DNA of 64,000 bases from Succinivibrio faecicola (GTDB taxonomy: Bacteria; Pseudomonadota; Gammaproteobacteria; Enterobacterales; Succinivibrionaceae). Below the pieces are notes generated by a model. The model was given only the letters and a program-made list of their open reading frames with translations. It was not told the DNA's origin and ran no database searches. Positions 33,846-43,703 of the stretch are shown one piece after another. The stretch lies in NCBI RefSeq assembly GCF_019448115.1, contig NZ_JAGFNY010000001.1, positions 1 through 64,000 on the forward strand. The letters run 5' to 3'. Both the position numbers and the translations under genes were made by a program. The stretch's first letter is position 1. Each line of letters starts with the position of its first letter.

Positions 33846-34844
33846 ATGGCACGACCAAAAAAAATTGCATCACTTGTGAAAGATGATAAAAAAACATGTA
33901 CAGCGGCTAACAAATGGTCTAGATTAAGAAGAATTGAATTTATTGATTTCAGACTGTGCGTTGATGGAAAAATCAATAGAGCAGATCTGGTTTCTTTTTT
34001 CAATATTTCAGTTCCTCAGGCTTCACTTGATTTATCCTATTACAGAGAGCTTGTTGAAAAGGCAAAACCTTCAAGAACAAATCTTATTTATGATAAGCAT
34101 CTGAAAGTTTATGTAAGAGCAGATGATTTTATTCCTATTTTCCCAAACAGATGTTCACCTGAAACATTCTTTTCTGATCTGAAGATGGTTTCAACCAATC
34201 AGCTAGATGCAGATCGCTGTTTCTTTGGTTTTACCCCTGATGTTGGTGTTGCATCATTACATAATCCAAGAAGGATCGTATCTCCAGAGATTATGTGTAA
34301 CCTTATTGATGCCATGAGAGCTCATCTTGTACTTCACATTGTTTACAGTTCTGTATCATCAAACAAGAAAGATGACTATCTGATTGCACCTCATTCATTT
34401 GGCTTTAACGGTCTGCGCTGGCATGTAAGAGCATACTGCTATGATTCACATACTTATAAGGACTATGTTCTTACAAGAATAGTATCAACAGAAAAACCTC
34501 GTACAGCAGCTCCATCTGATCGTTTCCCTGATCCTATTGGTAACGGTTTTAAGGAAATCGGTACTGGTGGCAAGGATGATAAAGACTGGAATGAGATTGT
34601 AGTATTCAAGTTAAAGGCAAATCCTGCCCTTGATGAAGGCTCTAGACGTGGTATTGAAATGGACTACGGTATTGAGAAGGATGGCATACTTGAATATGAG
34701 GTAAAGAAAGCTTTAGGATTCTATGCATTAAGAAACCTTATGGTTGCAAAAGAGTTTAAGGCACTGCCAGATTATGAAAGACATCTTGTTCTTATAAATG
34801 AGGATGAGGTATACGAAAAATTAGGTCTTAATAACAAGAAATAA
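33846..34844 (+). CDS. WYL-domain transcriptional regulator
   Basis: The product is 332 residues. A basic N-terminus and a winged-helix region (about 25-100: WSRLRRIEFIDF, VSFFNISVPQASLDL) come first. A WYL domain follows (about 160-235: HLVLHIVYSSV, IAPHSFGFNGLRWHVRAYCYD, DYVLTRI). A WCX-like C-terminal part ends the protein. This layout matches stand-alone BrxR/CapW-type repressors, which often sit beside defence systems. No defence gene was recognised here; the neighbours are a ROK regulator and a Bcr/CflA transporter. AAGGGAG lies 6 nt before the ATG. Confidence 0.85.
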   Translation: MARPKKIASLVKDDKKTCTAANKWSRLRRIEFIDFRLCVDGKINRADLVSFFNISVPQASLDLSYYRELVEKAKPSRTNLIYDKHLKVYVRADDFIPIFPNRCSPETFFSDLKMVSTNQLDADRCFFGFTPDVGVASLHNPRRIVSPEIMCNLIDAMRAHLVLHIVYSSVSSNKKDDYLIAPHSFGFNGLRWHVRAYCYDSHTYKDYVLTRIVSTEKPRTAAPSDRFPDPIGNGFKEIGTGGKDDKDWNEIVVFKLKANPALDEGSRRGIEMDYGIEKDGILEYEVKKALGFYALRNLMVAKEFKALPDYERHLVLINEDEVYEKLGLNNKK

Positions 34845-34849
34845 TCTTC

Positions 34850-34879
34850 AAAAAATGGCAGCTTTGCTGCCATTTTTTA
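34850..34879 (+). terminator. Terminator of the WYL gene
   Basis: A perfect stem TGGCAGC/GCTGCCA with flanking A- and T-runs, loop TTT (34851-34878). Confidence 0.95.
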
Positions 34880-34929
34880 CTTTCTGGTAAGATTGACGCA
34901 CTTTTTAACAGTTATCTTTTCAAAACAAT

Positions 34930-36117
34930 ATGTTTAAAGAGAAATTTCTATACGCAGCATATGTTGTAACTTTAGGTCTGTTATGCGCCTTTGCACCTAT
35001 GTGTACAGACTTATATCTTCCATCATTGCCAACTATAAAAGATTATTTTGATACATCCGCATCTCTTGTACAGTTATCACTTACAGCCTCATTTTTTGGA
35101 CTTGCACTAGGTCAGTTTCTTATTGGACCAATCTCTGATGTCTATGGTCGAGTAAAACCTCTTGTCGTAACTCTTTTGTTTTTTGTCATATCATCTTTTT
35201 TATGTTCAATAGCAAACAGTGCAGAGAGTTTTATCTTGTTCAGACTTGTACAGGGAATGTCCGCTGCTGGAGGAATAGTACTTACAAGATCGATTGCTTG
35301 TGACAAATTTAGAGGATATAAGCTTACATCCTTCATGTCATTTTTAATGGCAATAAATTCTATTGCTCCTATTCTTGCACCTATAATTGGCTCATTCATT
35401 ATTTCATTTGTCCCCTGGCAGGCTCTTTTTTATGTACTCACAGGATGGGGCGTACTTCTCCTATTGCAGACTGTTTTATTTGTCGATGAATCTTTAGATA
35501 AGAACAAAAGAGCAAAGAGCATAAAGGATTCGATAGTGCTTATGAAAGCAGATCTTTTTAATGTAAGATTTATGCTTGTATGTATTGCTTTTGCAATGAT
35601 TATGGGAGGTTTTTTTTCATATCTTGCTGCATCTCCATTCGTCTTTCAGAGTATTTACGGATTTACACCATTTGAGTATTCACTTACATTTGCTCTTGTG
35701 TCTTTATGTGTATCTGCAATAGCTCCTTTTTCAGGAACATTTGCAAAACGCTTTTCTAATATCAATACCTCAAGATGTGCAATCATTCTTATGATTGTAT
35801 CAGGACTTATTGCAATGATTATTGCCATTTGTCCACCTCAGTCTTTTATTCCAATACTTCTTGTGTTCTGCGTTTACTGTTCCATGATGGGATTTTCAAT
35901 GTCCTGTGGATTTAGTATTGCAATGGAGTTTAAAAAAGGTGGAGCAGGAGCTGCATCAGGAATTTTTGGTGTTATGTACTTTGTTATAGGATCACTAATT
36001 TCACCTTTTGTCGGAATTTTTGGTGAAAATTCAATGATTCCTCTAGCATTTAATCTTTTAATCTGTGCTATTCTTGCATTAGTGTTTTTAGAACTATCAA
36101 AAAGGTTAAAAAGATAA
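34930..36117 (+). CDS. Bcr/CflA family multidrug efflux MFS transporter
   Basis: The product is 395 residues with 12 predicted membrane helices. The family marks are DLYLPSLPTIKDYF in the first loop, GQFLIGPISDVYGR (MFS motif A between TM2 and TM3), and RLVQGMSAAGG in TM4. These proteins export drugs such as bicyclomycin or sulfonamides and some export cysteine. The DsbA-family gene starts immediately after its stop, so the two are translationally linked. Confidence 0.9.
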   Translation: MFKEKFLYAAYVVTLGLLCAFAPMCTDLYLPSLPTIKDYFDTSASLVQLSLTASFFGLALGQFLIGPISDVYGRVKPLVVTLLFFVISSFLCSIANSAESFILFRLVQGMSAAGGIVLTRSIACDKFRGYKLTSFMSFLMAINSIAPILAPIIGSFIISFVPWQALFYVLTGWGVLLLLQTVLFVDESLDKNKRAKSIKDSIVLMKADLFNVRFMLVCIAFAMIMGGFFSYLAASPFVFQSIYGFTPFEYSLTFALVSLCVSAIAPFSGTFAKRFSNINTSRCAIILMIVSGLIAMIIAICPPQSFIPILLVFCVYCSMMGFSMSCGFSIAMEFKKGGAGAASGIFGVMYFVIGSLISPFVGIFGENSMIPLAFNLLICAILALVFLELSKRLKR

Positions 36118-36840
36118 ATGAACTTATTTAAAGGATCATTAATAGCTTCATTACTTTGTCTAAGTCCTCTTTGTTATGCTCAAATTGATGATATTGATGC
36201 AAAGACAAAGGCAAAGATTGAAAGTATCATCGATGAGTATGTTTCCACACATCCTGAAATCATCATAAGAGCTATGCAAAAGCTTGAACATGATGAGCAG
36301 GCAGTTCAGGCAAATAATGTAAAAAATGCTGGTATTGCACTAAGAAATGACAGCACACTTCCTCAGATAAATACAAGCAGAGCAAAACACTATATTGTTG
36401 AGTTTTTTGATTTTAACTGTGGTTACTGTAAAGTTCTTGAACCAATGCTTGAAAGAGCATTAAAAGAATTCGATCTACAGATTATCTATGTAAATATTCC
36501 TATCATCAAGGAAGAATCAAGTCAGTCTGCTGTTTTTTCTCAGGCTGTATACAATATCGATAAAAAAGCTTATTTCAAATTCCACAAGTACTTTATGACC
36601 CCAGGATATAGAAGTGCTGATACAGATACCTTAAAAAAACTTTGCAAAGAGTACAATGTTGATTTTAATAAGGTAGTAACTGAACTTAAGTCAAAAAGAC
36701 CACATGAGAGAATTTCAAAATCAATAGCTCAAAGTACAAATCTTAAGATCTCAGGTACTCCTTATCTGATTATTGATGGTAAAGAGTTAAGAGGTGCATT
36801 TAGAGATTATGAACAGTTAAAGGCTTTACTTAAGGATTAG
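36118..36840 (+). CDS. DsbA-family periplasmic thiol oxidoreductase (ScsC/Com1-like)
   Basis: The product is 240 residues. A signal peptide (about 1-21, ending CYA) shows export to the periplasm. A helical N-terminal extension (about 25-90) precedes a thioredoxin-fold domain with the redox motif CGYC (about residues 101-104) and the cis-proline loop GTPYLII. The N-terminal extension and CGYC are typical of ScsC/Com1-type proteins rather than DsbA itself. ATG follows the previous stop with no gap. A small membrane protein gene begins 2 bp after its stop. Confidence 0.88.
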   Translation: MNLFKGSLIASLLCLSPLCYAQIDDIDAKTKAKIESIIDEYVSTHPEIIIRAMQKLEHDEQAVQANNVKNAGIALRNDSTLPQINTSRAKHYIVEFFDFNCGYCKVLEPMLERALKEFDLQIIYVNIPIIKEESSQSAVFSQAVYNIDKKAYFKFHKYFMTPGYRSADTDTLKKLCKEYNVDFNKVVTELKSKRPHERISKSIAQSTNLKISGTPYLIIDGKELRGAFRDYEQLKALLKD

Positions 36841-36841
36841 C

Positions 36842-37018
36842 ATGTCATTTTCTCTACTTTTAATTCTGCTCATACCTCTACTATTTGTTGTTGGTACAGT
36901 ATATAGTTCTATAAAGGAGCAAAAGAAGCTTGAAAATGGGCAACTTAAAACTATACTAACTAAAAGAGAGCAGTTAAGACAGAAGACATTAGATAAGTTA
37001 TCTGATAAAAACAGATAG
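36842..37018 (+). CDS. Small single-pass membrane protein, 58 residues
   Basis: This short frame starts 2 bp after the DsbA-family gene. The product begins with a strong hydrophobic helix (about residues 3-22) followed by a charged, probably coiled helical tail rich in Lys, Glu and Gln (KEQKKLENGQLKTILTKREQ). The layout resembles small accessory inner-membrane proteins such as CcmD, but I see no specific motif. Coding is supported by tight coupling, a clean helix-plus-charged-tail pattern and lack of stops. Function is unknown. Confidence 0.6.
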   Translation: MSFSLLLILLIPLLFVVGTVYSSIKEQKKLENGQLKTILTKREQLRQKTLDKLSDKNR

Positions 37019-37075
37019 ATGTCATCTTAATTGTATTGCTTGATTATAAATTCACCTGGAACACTTAAAACGCTT

Positions 37076-38104
37076 ATGAAAAAGATATTCTTTTTACTAG
37101 CATTTTTTCTTTTTTCTATTTCATTTAATACATCATATGCCTATAAGGTAGGTCTTCTGATGCCGACTCAGAACGAGACTCGGTGGTATAACGATGGTTT
37201 TGTTCTTGAACAGAAAATGAAAAACGCAGGCTTTCAAGCAGAACTGTTTTTTGCCGGAGATGCTGATGTAGCATTGCAGCAGCGTCAGATTGCAAGAGTT
37301 ATTAACGAAGGATGCAATGCACTTGTAATCGGCAGTATAGATGGTGCTGCTCTTACAGAGGTGTTAAAAGAAGCCAAGCAAAAGAATATTAAGGTTATCA
37401 GTTATGACAGACTGATTACAGGTACTGATGCTGTAAGTTACTATGCAACTTTTGATAATGCAAAAGTAGGTGAGCTGCAAGGAAGATTCCTTATCGGAAG
37501 ATTAAAACCTTATGCATCAGATGATGTTAAGTATATTGAGCTTTTCTATGGCAGTATCGATGATAACAATGCTAGATACTTTTTTAACGGAGCAATGAAG
37601 TATCTTCAGCCTCATCTGGACAGCGGAAAATTTGTTATCAGATCTAAACAAATTGATCCTAAAGTGATCCAGACTCCAGCATGGAGTACACAGGAAGCTG
37701 CCAAGCGTATGTCATCACTGATTGAACAATACAATTACAGACCAAGTGGTGAAAGACTTGATGCTGTTTTAGCCCCTGCTGACTGTATTGCTTTAGGTAT
37801 TGTATCCGCTCTTAAAAGAGAAGGTTTTACAGATAGCAATATGCCTGTTATCACAGGACAGGATGCATCCCCTGAAGGCTTAGAGCTTGTAAAGTCGGGT
37901 GCGTTGGGAATGACAATCTTAAAAAATCCAGACGATCTGTCTAGTGTGGTTGTTGAGATGGTTGAGGCTATTGCAGAAGGTAAAGAACCACAAATTAACG
38001 ATACAACAACATATGATAATGGAGTATACGTTGTACCGTCATATCTTTGTGAACCAAAGATTGTCACAAAGAAAAATATGAAAGATCTAATAAAAAATCT
38101 TTAA
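37076..38104 (+). CDS. ChvE/XylF-like sugar ABC transporter substrate-binding protein
   Basis: The product is 342 residues with a signal peptide (about 1-22, ending SYA). The mature protein starts YKVGLLMPTQNETRW and has a periplasmic-binding type I fold (ARVINEGCNALVIGSIDG, VISYDRLITG, ITGQDASPEGL). These features are close to ChvE and XylF, which bind monosaccharides. The frame opens at 37031, but the ATG at 37076 gives the signal peptide. No ATPase or permease gene is adjacent. The next gene is a fucose-isomerase-like enzyme in its own unit, so a shared sugar is possible. Confidence 0.85.
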   Translation: MKKIFFLLAFFLFSISFNTSYAYKVGLLMPTQNETRWYNDGFVLEQKMKNAGFQAELFFAGDADVALQQRQIARVINEGCNALVIGSIDGAALTEVLKEAKQKNIKVISYDRLITGTDAVSYYATFDNAKVGELQGRFLIGRLKPYASDDVKYIELFYGSIDDNNARYFFNGAMKYLQPHLDSGKFVIRSKQIDPKVIQTPAWSTQEAAKRMSSLIEQYNYRPSGERLDAVLAPADCIALGIVSALKREGFTDSNMPVITGQDASPEGLELVKSGALGMTILKNPDDLSSVVVEMVEAIAEGKEPQINDTTTYDNGVYVVPSYLCEPKIVTKKNMKDLIKNL

Positions 38105-38119
38105 TTATCTTTATAAAAA

Positions 38120-38150
38120 GTAAGCCGGCTTAGTATGCCGGTTTTCTTTA
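38120..38150 (+). terminator. Terminator of the sugar-binding protein gene
   Basis: A GC-rich stem (CCGGC with GCCGG, 38125-38141) with flanking AA/TT pairs is followed by TTTTCTTT. Confidence 0.8.
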
Positions 38151-38276
38151 TGAAAAATATTTTCAGTTATACCAAAAAAAAGTTTTTCTATTCTTCTTAA
38201 TTCAATCAATAACTACTCAAAAATAAAGGAAAATGTGATCTGCTATTAAATTCTGTTTTCTTTTTTCTCTTTTTAC

Positions 38277-38288
38277 GTAAACGTTTAC
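38277..38288 (+). promoter_or_regulatory. LacI/GalR-type operator upstream of the isomerase gene
   Basis: GTAAACGTTTAC is a perfect 12-bp palindrome with the central CG typical of LacI-family sites. It lies 72 bp before the start. Further upstream, TGTGA (38234-38238) is a CRP half-site without a good partner. Confidence 0.6.
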
Positions 38289-38359
38289 AAAAATCTTTTG
38301 CAAATTGTTATTTATTAATCTATAAATAAACTACAAACAAATAAAACAAGGAGCATTAC

Positions 38360-39874
38360 ATGTTAGAGAATATTCCAAATGTTCATCTAGGTATTATTGC
38401 TGTATCACGTGACTGTTTTATCAGATCACTATCTGAAAGACGTCGTGCAGCTGTGGTAAATGCCTGCAAAAAAGCTGGCATTGAAATTAGTGAAATCAAA
38501 GTTACAGTTGAAAATGAAAAGGATACGCTAAAGGCAGTTGAAGAGGCTAAATCCCTTGGATGCAATGCTTTAGTTGTATTTTTAGGTAATTTTGGTCCTG
38601 AAACACCAGAGACTCTTATAAAGAAATTCTTTGACGGACCTTGTATGTTTGTAGCCGCTGCAGAAGAGACTGGTAACGATCTTGTTGATGGTCGTGGCGA
38701 TGCTTTCTGCGGTATGCTCAACTGTTCATACAACCTTGGCTTACGTAAGCTAAAAGGTTTCATTCCTGAGTATCCTGTAGGAACTGCAGATGATATTGCC
38801 AAGATGATTGGCGATTATATTCCTGTAGCTCGTACCTTAATTGGTTTATCACAGTTGAAGATTATTACATTCGGCCCAAGACCACAGGATTTCTTTGCCT
38901 GCAACGCACCAATTAAAGGTCTTTATGATTTAGGTGTAGAGGTAGAGGAAAACTCAGAGCTTGATTTATTGGTATCATACAAACAGCACGCAGGTGACAG
39001 CCGAATTGCTGATATTGTAAAGGATATGGAAAATGAGCTTGGTGCTGGTAACACATATCCTGATATGTTAGAGCGTATGGCTCAGTTTGAGCTTACATTG
39101 ACTGACTGGGCAGAGAATCACAAAGGCTCAAGAAAATATGTAGTATTTGCTGACAAGTGCTGGCCTGCATTCCCTGAAGAGTTCGGTTTTGAACCTTGCT
39201 ATGTAAACTCACGTCTTGCAACAAGAGGTATTCCTGTAGCATGTGAGGTTGATATCTTTGGTGCTTTATCTGAGTATATAGGTGCATGTGTAACCTATGA
39301 TGCAGTTACATTACTTGATATTAACAATTCAGTTCCTGCAGATATGTTTGAACAGGATATCAAGCCTAAGTATCCTCAGTACAAGTTAACTGACACCTTC
39401 ATGGGCTTCCACTGCGGTAACACACCTTTCTGTAAGCTTTCAACCTGCACAGACTGCAACATGAAGCTTGGCAAAATCAATTACCAGATCATTCAGCACC
39501 GTCTGTTAGAGCCTGAAGGATCATCTCCTGACTTTACTCGTGGTACCTTAGAGGGTGATTTAACTCCAGGTCCTGTAACATTCTTCAGACTGCAGACAAC
39601 TCCAGATACCAAGCTTCAGGCATATATTGCAGAAGGTGAGGTATTGCCTGTAGGTACAAGATCATTTGGTAGTATCGGTATCTTTGCTATCAAGGAAATG
39701 GGAAGATTCTACAGACATGTACTGATTGAAAAGCGTTATCCTCACCATGGTGCAGTAGCTTTCAAGCATGTTGGTAAGGCTCTGTTTGATATCTTCAGAA
39801 TGTTAGGTATTGAAACAATCAATTACAATCAGCCTGCAAACGTTCTGTATCCAACAGAAAACCCATTCAAGTAA
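38360..39874 (+). CDS. L-fucose isomerase-like protein
   Basis: The product is a 504-residue member of the FucI/AraA superfamily of ketol isomerases. It has an N-terminal Rossmann-like part (LGIIAVSRDCF, ALVVFLGNFGPETP), a central domain (FADKCWPAFPEEFGFEPCYVNSRLA) and a C-terminal metal-site region (GFHCGNTPFC, HHGAVAFKHVGKALFDI). The conserved CWP...NSRLA-type segment is found in FucI-related enzymes. The sugar is unknown; fucose, arabinose and related deoxy or sulfo sugars are options. AAGGAGC precedes the ATG. It is a single-gene unit under a LacI-type operator, and no kinase or aldolase gene is nearby. Confidence 0.82.
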   Translation: MLENIPNVHLGIIAVSRDCFIRSLSERRRAAVVNACKKAGIEISEIKVTVENEKDTLKAVEEAKSLGCNALVVFLGNFGPETPETLIKKFFDGPCMFVAAAEETGNDLVDGRGDAFCGMLNCSYNLGLRKLKGFIPEYPVGTADDIAKMIGDYIPVARTLIGLSQLKIITFGPRPQDFFACNAPIKGLYDLGVEVEENSELDLLVSYKQHAGDSRIADIVKDMENELGAGNTYPDMLERMAQFELTLTDWAENHKGSRKYVVFADKCWPAFPEEFGFEPCYVNSRLATRGIPVACEVDIFGALSEYIGACVTYDAVTLLDINNSVPADMFEQDIKPKYPQYKLTDTFMGFHCGNTPFCKLSTCTDCNMKLGKINYQIIQHRLLEPEGSSPDFTRGTLEGDLTPGPVTFFRLQTTPDTKLQAYIAEGEVLPVGTRSFGSIGIFAIKEMGRFYRHVLIEKRYPHHGAVAFKHVGKALFDIFRMLGIETINYNQPANVLYPTENPFK

Positions 39875-39895
39875 GGTTCCTTAATTTGTCACCAG

Positions 39896-39926
39896 GATCG
39901 GGCTTTAGGCCCGATCTTTATTTTAA
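39896..39926 (+). terminator. Terminator of the isomerase gene
   Basis: An eight-bp stem GATCGGGC/GCCCGATC (39896-39916) is followed by TTTATTTT. Confidence 0.9.
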
Positions 39927-40061
39927 GCTGTCATAAATCTTTTGTTTTCAAAACAATCTTTTCTTTTTGAATATCTGTGTTTTTCTATTCGTCAAATTGC
40001 ATTAGAGTAGTTTTTGAATTTGTAGATTGAAGAACTGTTACTTCGACAATATAGTCAAATT

Positions 40062-40257
40062 TTAAGAGTTGTACAAAATACTGTCATTTTTAATCATGAC
40101 TGTAAGTACAAGGTTGTTTCCGATTTTGACTTGTACATCGTCCCCCCCCTACAGAAAAGGCAGGGCTAATTGTATTTAATTCTGATGTAATACTAAAAGA
40201 GGTCCAATTTTCAAAAACTGAACCTCCAATAGTTAAAGATACTTCATTGTCATTCAT
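40062..40257 (-). pseudogene. Remnant of Mu-like baseplate hub protein (gp44/gpP-like), broken at a G8 tract
   Basis: On the minus strand an ATG at 40257 opens a frame beginning NEVSLTIGGSVFENWTSFSIT. This resembles the start of Mu gp44-type tail proteins (a TIGG...GWTS block). The frame runs into eight G (40142-40149) and stops at 40090. A shift at that tract gives DDVQVKIGNNLVLTVMIK, which continues the expected pattern (a G-D-x-V-x-V-x-I-G...VLTG-like strand) before stopping at 40062. So the gene is truncated and either mutated or slippage-prone at the G tract. It lies downstream of a gpN remnant, the order found in Mu. Confidence 0.55.
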
Positions 40258-40259
40258 AT

Positions 40260-40529
40260 CTACTCACAAATTATATTTTTACCTTCGTAGTAACATTCTC
40301 TTGTCTTACCATCAATGGTCATATCAAACACTTCTGGTTGAGATCTAATAATGCGTTTCCAATCAGATTTAGCACTTTCTTTTAAAATTCTAGTATTTCT
40401 TTCCATTACATCTTCATGAGGAACATCATCCCACGAAGGCAAGGTATAGTAATCATCAGCAATAGCATACGAAGGAATACTAAACAAACTCAAAAATACG
40501 GCAAATAAAGTGATAAATAACTTTTTCAT
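40260..40529 (-). CDS. Small exported protein, 89 residues
   Basis: This protein has a clear signal peptide (about 1-24, cut near SYAIA). The mature part is about 65 residues, with an acidic YYTLPSWDDVPHEDV start, a basic helix and two cysteines at the end (CYYEGKNIIC). I do not recognise a family. It sits between two decayed Mu-like tail genes on the same strand, where Mu has no such gene, and looks intact, so it may be a cargo (moron-type) gene or later insertion. The stop lies 2 bp before the gp44-like start. Confidence 0.6.
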   Translation of the reverse strand: MKKLFITLFAVFLSLFSIPSYAIADDYYTLPSWDDVPHEDVMERNTRILKESAKSDWKRIIRSQPEVFDMTIDGKTRECYYEGKNIICE

Positions 40530-40600
40530 AGTACAAAAAAACTCTCTTATTCCTTACTTTAAGTATAAGTCTTACAGAGGTATTTGTTACTATACAAAAA

Positions 40601-41320
40601 TCACTTTCTTGACAGTATAAAATCACCTACTGGCATAAAAAGAGGATTGATTACATCATTACGCTGTGCAATTTCATCTGCTCTTGTAGAATCACCATAT
40701 CTGTCATGGGCTAGAACAAAAGCAGGCTCACTTTGTTTTAGTGTTACTGTATCTATGCCGTTTTCACCATTAAGCTTTGATGTCATGTAGTTATATACAG
40801 ATGTATAACAGTCAACAAGCTGTAAATAACACTTACCTGCATCATTGCCTTGTAGCATCATTTCATTATCAATGGCATTTAGAAGATTATTTCTTAAAGC
40901 AAGAATAGTATCATCTGATACAGTCCTATCTGAACCGTCATCATTGATATCATTATCACTGCCAATCATTGATAGTGCTCCTATACTGTTAGCAATCATT
41001 GCCATACGGATATTGCGTTTAATCTCATCTGATACTTCATCAATTCTTTGTTTGTCAGAAAGTATCTTTGAGCTATCATGAGAGCTTACTGAAGTAACTG
41101 GTTGTAATGATGAGTCTGTGAGTGCCTCTGTGGAACTATATGAGACTTTCTTCCAATTAAGAACAGATTGTGAATACTCAGATAAACCAATTGCACTTAA
41201 TAGGTCATTCCTTGCCTGTTCTTTTTTATAATACAGTGTACTTGCAATGTTATGACTCATCAAAAGGATATCACAGCTCATATTGAACAAATGTGCAAAC
41301 TTATATTTAGATAACAACAT
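40601..41320 (-). pseudogene. C-terminal remnant of Mu-like DNA circularisation protein (gpN/gp43)
   Basis: The 239-residue frame has a C-terminus reading EPAFVLAHDRYGDSTRADEIAQRNDVINPLFMP (positions about 200-232). It matches the very characteristic end of Mu-type DNA circularisation/tail protein N, where LPA.VLA.RLYGDA.RADEI.ARN.I.HPGFVPGG is conserved. Full-length relatives exceed 400 residues; the N-terminal domain is absent, so this is a fragment. The N-terminal 40 residues probably arise from fused unrelated sequence. No capsid, terminase or transposase gene is present in the window. Confidence 0.65.
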
Positions 41321-41471
41321 AATATAAATGATTTTTGTGCAAAATTAATAATTACTATCTGTTTTCAATATGAATAAATTCGGAATAAAAAATTGCCGTC
41401 TTTCGTTAAAACCTTTGTTGCTGATAATTGATATTTGTGTATAATTGCACAGGTCATTTCAAGGAGTTTAT

Positions 41472-41765
41472 ATGTTTTATCCATTATTTGAAAATCAGGA
41501 TTTTAAGATTGAACAGACAGCAACTTTAGATGATTCTGGTAAGGTACTTATCAGAGCTGCTGATGCAAATGAGGATGAAACTAAGTTACTTGAAATGGAA
41601 GTTGATTCTTATCTTATAAAAAGCTGTTCAAATTTCACCGCAGAAGAAGTTTTTGAAATAGTTCAGATTGTAAAAGATCTTGAAGAAGTGATTCTTGTAA
41701 AAGGTAAAGGCTATAAGGAAAAGGAAGAAATCAACTCTCTGCTACAGGAAGAAACAACTAAATAG
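41472..41765 (+). CDS. Hypothetical acidic protein, 97 residues
   Basis: I do not recognise this protein. It is acidic and has one cysteine. It has no signal peptide or membrane helix, and its helical C-terminal half is rich in Glu and Lys. The start at 41472 is chosen over 41445 because AGGAG lies 5 nt before it. It has its own terminator and precedes amtB-glnK on the same strand without evidence of a link. Confidence 0.65.
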   Translation: MFYPLFENQDFKIEQTATLDDSGKVLIRAADANEDETKLLEMEVDSYLIKSCSNFTAEEVFEIVQIVKDLEEVILVKGKGYKEKEEINSLLQEETTK

Positions 41766-41774
41766 AGTTGAATA

Positions 41775-41803
41775 AAAAGAGCAGTTTTTACTGTTCTTTT
41801 TTT
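41775..41803 (+). terminator. Terminator before amtB
   Basis: GAGCAGT pairs with ACTGTTC (one G:T), loop of T, followed by seven T. Confidence 0.85.
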
Positions 41804-41816
41804 ATAAGTGCTCCTA

Positions 41817-41880
41817 AATTGTCCATTTTTTGTGCACCAAAACAAATCAGGATACTCTCCATAAAATATCATTTGCACCC
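41817..41880 (+). promoter_or_regulatory. NtrC-like half-sites upstream of amtB
   Basis: TGTGCACCAAAA at 41831-41842 contains a TGCACC half-site identical to that upstream of sucC, and TTTGCACCC near 41872 is a second one. NtrC sites of pattern TGCACY-N5-RGTGCA control glnK-amtB in enterobacteria. Full palindromes and a sigma54 GG-N10-GC element are not seen, so the assignment is tentative. Confidence 0.4.
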
Positions 41881-41987
41881 TTTTATCACCATAACTGAGC
41901 AAATGACAACCTTAATATTGAGCAAAAACAATCATAATCGTATCTTTTACACATAGTCAAAATGACTTGTTTTTAGGAGATATATTT

Positions 41988-43648
<1,661 letters not shown>

Positions 43649-43668
43649 AAGTTAAGCTCTCATATGAA

Positions 43669-43702
43669 GTCGCCCCAGAAATAACTTACTGGGGCATTTT
43701 TT
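43669..43702 (+). terminator. Terminator of amtB-glnK
   Basis: GCCCCAG (43672-43678) pairs with CTGGGGC (43689-43695), followed by six T. Confidence 0.92.
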
Positions 43703-43703
43703 A

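Noticed and set aside
39940-40090. Minus-strand open stretch ending near 39989 after the gpP remnant
   Set aside because: About 32 codons without a start codon and no recognisable motif; it may be further phage debris but cannot be supported.
41817-41987. Search for a sigma54 promoter before amtB
   Set aside because: No GG-N10-GC pair with acceptable flanks was found.
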